DNA of 64,000 nucleotides, taken from Pseudomonas sp. IB20. Its GTDB lineage: Bacteria > Pseudomonadota > Gammaproteobacteria > Pseudomonadales > Pseudomonadaceae. The stretch covers positions 3,023,610-3,087,609 of the forward strand of contig NZ_CP046103.1 of the NCBI RefSeq assembly GCF_009707325.1, in the 5' to 3' direction. The position numbers and the translations under genes were made by a program. The notes below the pieces were generated by a model. It did not search any database. It was not told the DNA's origin and worked only from the letters and a program-made list of their open reading frames with translations. Positions within the stretch are counted from its first letter, which is position 1, and each line of letters begins with the position of its first letter. Shown piece after piece: positions 63,145 to 64,000 of this stretch.

Positions 63145-64000
63145 ATGGCCACTATCCACGTAGACGGCAAAGCGCTCGAAGTCGATGGGGCAGACAACCT
63201 GTTACAGGCATGTCTCTCACTAGGCCTCGACATCCCTTATTTCTGCTGGCACCCAGCCCTTGGTAGCGTTGGCGCCTGTCGCCAGTGTGCGGTCAAGCAG
63301 TACACCGACGAAAACGACACCCGTGGTCGTATCGTCATGTCCTGCATGACCCCAGCCACCGACAACACCTGGATCTCCATCGAAGATGAAGAATCCAAGG
63401 CGTTCCGCGCCAGCGTTGTCGAATGGCTGATGACCAACCACCCCCACGACTGCCCGGTCTGTGAGGAAGGCGGTCACTGCCACCTGCAAGACATGACGGT
63501 GATGACCGGCCACAACGAGCGCCGTTATCGCTTCACCAAGCGTACCCACCAGAACCAGGACCTCGGCCCGTTCATTTCCCACGAAATGAACCGCTGCATC
63601 GCCTGCTACCGTTGCGTACGTTTCTATAAAGACTACGCTGGCGGCACCGACCTCGGCGTATTCGGCGCCCACGACAACGTGTACTTCGGTCGCGTTGAAG
63701 ACGGCGTGCTCGAAAGCGAGTTCTCCGGCAACCTCACCGAGGTCTGCCCGACCGGTGTGTTCACCGACAAGACCCACTCCGAGCGCTACAACCGTAAGTG
63801 GGACATGCAGTTCTCGCCAAGCATCTGCCATGGCTGCTCCAGCGGTTGCAACATCTCCCCGGGCGAGCGCTACGGCGAACTGCGTCGCATCGAAAACCGC
63901 TTCAACGGCTCGGTCAACCAGTACTTCCTGTGCGACCGTGGCCGTTTCGGCTACGGCTACGTCAACCGCGAAGACCGCCCGCGCCAGCCACTGCTGGCCG
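63145..64000 (+). CDS. nuoG: NADH-quinone oxidoreductase subunit G (3' cut by window)
   Basis: ATG 63145 ([20 protein letters not shown]) opens a frame that continues beyond base 64000; 285 codons are seen. Ligands appear in order: the 2Fe-2S N1b set ([15 protein letters not shown], then SCMTP), the His/Cys 4Fe-4S N5 set ([16 protein letters not shown]), the N6-type set ([12 protein letters not shown] with a later CPTG), and the N7-type cluster ([11 protein letters not shown]). The molybdopterin-like domain lies mostly outside. The ribosome site (GAAGAACTTTGAACC) is weak compared with other nuo genes. Confidence 0.95.
   Translation, partial: MATIHVDGKALEVDGADNLLQACLSLGLDIPYFCWHPALGSVGACRQCAVKQYTDENDTRGRIVMSCMTPATDNTWISIEDEESKAFRASVVEWLMTNHPHDCPVCEEGGHCHLQDMTVMTGHNERRYRFTKRTHQNQDLGPFISHEMNRCIACYRCVRFYKDYAGGTDLGVFGAHDNVYFGRVEDGVLESEFSGNLTEVCPTGVFTDKTHSERYNRKWDMQFSPSICHGCSSGCNISPGERYGELRRIENRFNGSVNQYFLCDRGRFGYGYVNREDRPRQPLLA

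Overview
The window is chromosomal DNA of a fluorescent Pseudomonas (P. fluorescens group). The basis is the GC-rich codon use, the gene orders (murB-lmwPTP-kdsB-lpxK-exbDB-comEC, gacS-ldhA, tusDCBE, cysG-serS-crcB-rarA-lolA-ftsK, aat-ate-infA-clpA-clpS-cspD-icd-idh, mnmA-hflD-purB, aceA, nuoA-G), which match my memory of Pseudomonas genomes, and several REP-type inverted repeats. No database search was possible, so every family name rests on motifs and recalled homologues.

Layout. 1-2.1 kb: a 5'-truncated unknown protein, a beta-propeller protein and an ABM-domain monooxygenase. 2.2-6.3 kb: an accessory stretch with tiny cryptic genes that mostly have their own terminators, a glycine-zipper protein, gene fragments, and a decayed tyrosine integrase fused in frame to a secreted-protein start. 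It ends at a tRNA-Ser(UGA) gene and looks like the remains of a tRNA-integrated element. 6.4-14.7 kb: envelope genes (murB, kdsB, lpxK, ExbB/ExbD), comEC and a BI-1 protein. 14.7-25.4 kb: a two-component pair facing away from gacS, then ldhA, a META-domain lipoprotein, a thioredoxin lipoprotein, arsC-like, wrbA-like, tag-like and ttcA. 25.6-31.8 kb: a Yip1 protein, a SprT-like protease, an AMACR-like protein, the tusDCB-tusE tRNA sulfur relay with a TrpD2 protein, and a glutathionyl-hydroquinone reductase. 31.9-45.1 kb: siroheme synthesis, SerRS, fluoride export, replication and segregation (rarA, ftsK), LolA and a complete N-degron pathway (aat, ate, clpS, clpA). 45.1-57.6 kb: two unrelated isocitrate dehydrogenases (icd and idh, divergent) and isocitrate lyase aceA, which together form the isocitrate branch point, with mnmA, hflD, purB, a ribosomal oxygenase and others between. 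58.2-64 kb: complex I, nuoA, B, CD, E, F and the start of nuoG, which runs off the right edge.

Most of the window is ordinary core genome. The less usual signals are: (1) four perfect short direct duplications (151, 118, 62 and 47 bp) at gene boundaries, one of which places a decoy copy of the nudJ start upstream of the real gene; (2) the decayed island at tRNA-Ser; (3) a terminator-like hairpin between nuoF and nuoG; (4) a long leader with a palindrome and promoter upstream of aceA; and (5) the lack of trxB between ftsK and aat. I did not find a convincing undescribed multi-gene system.
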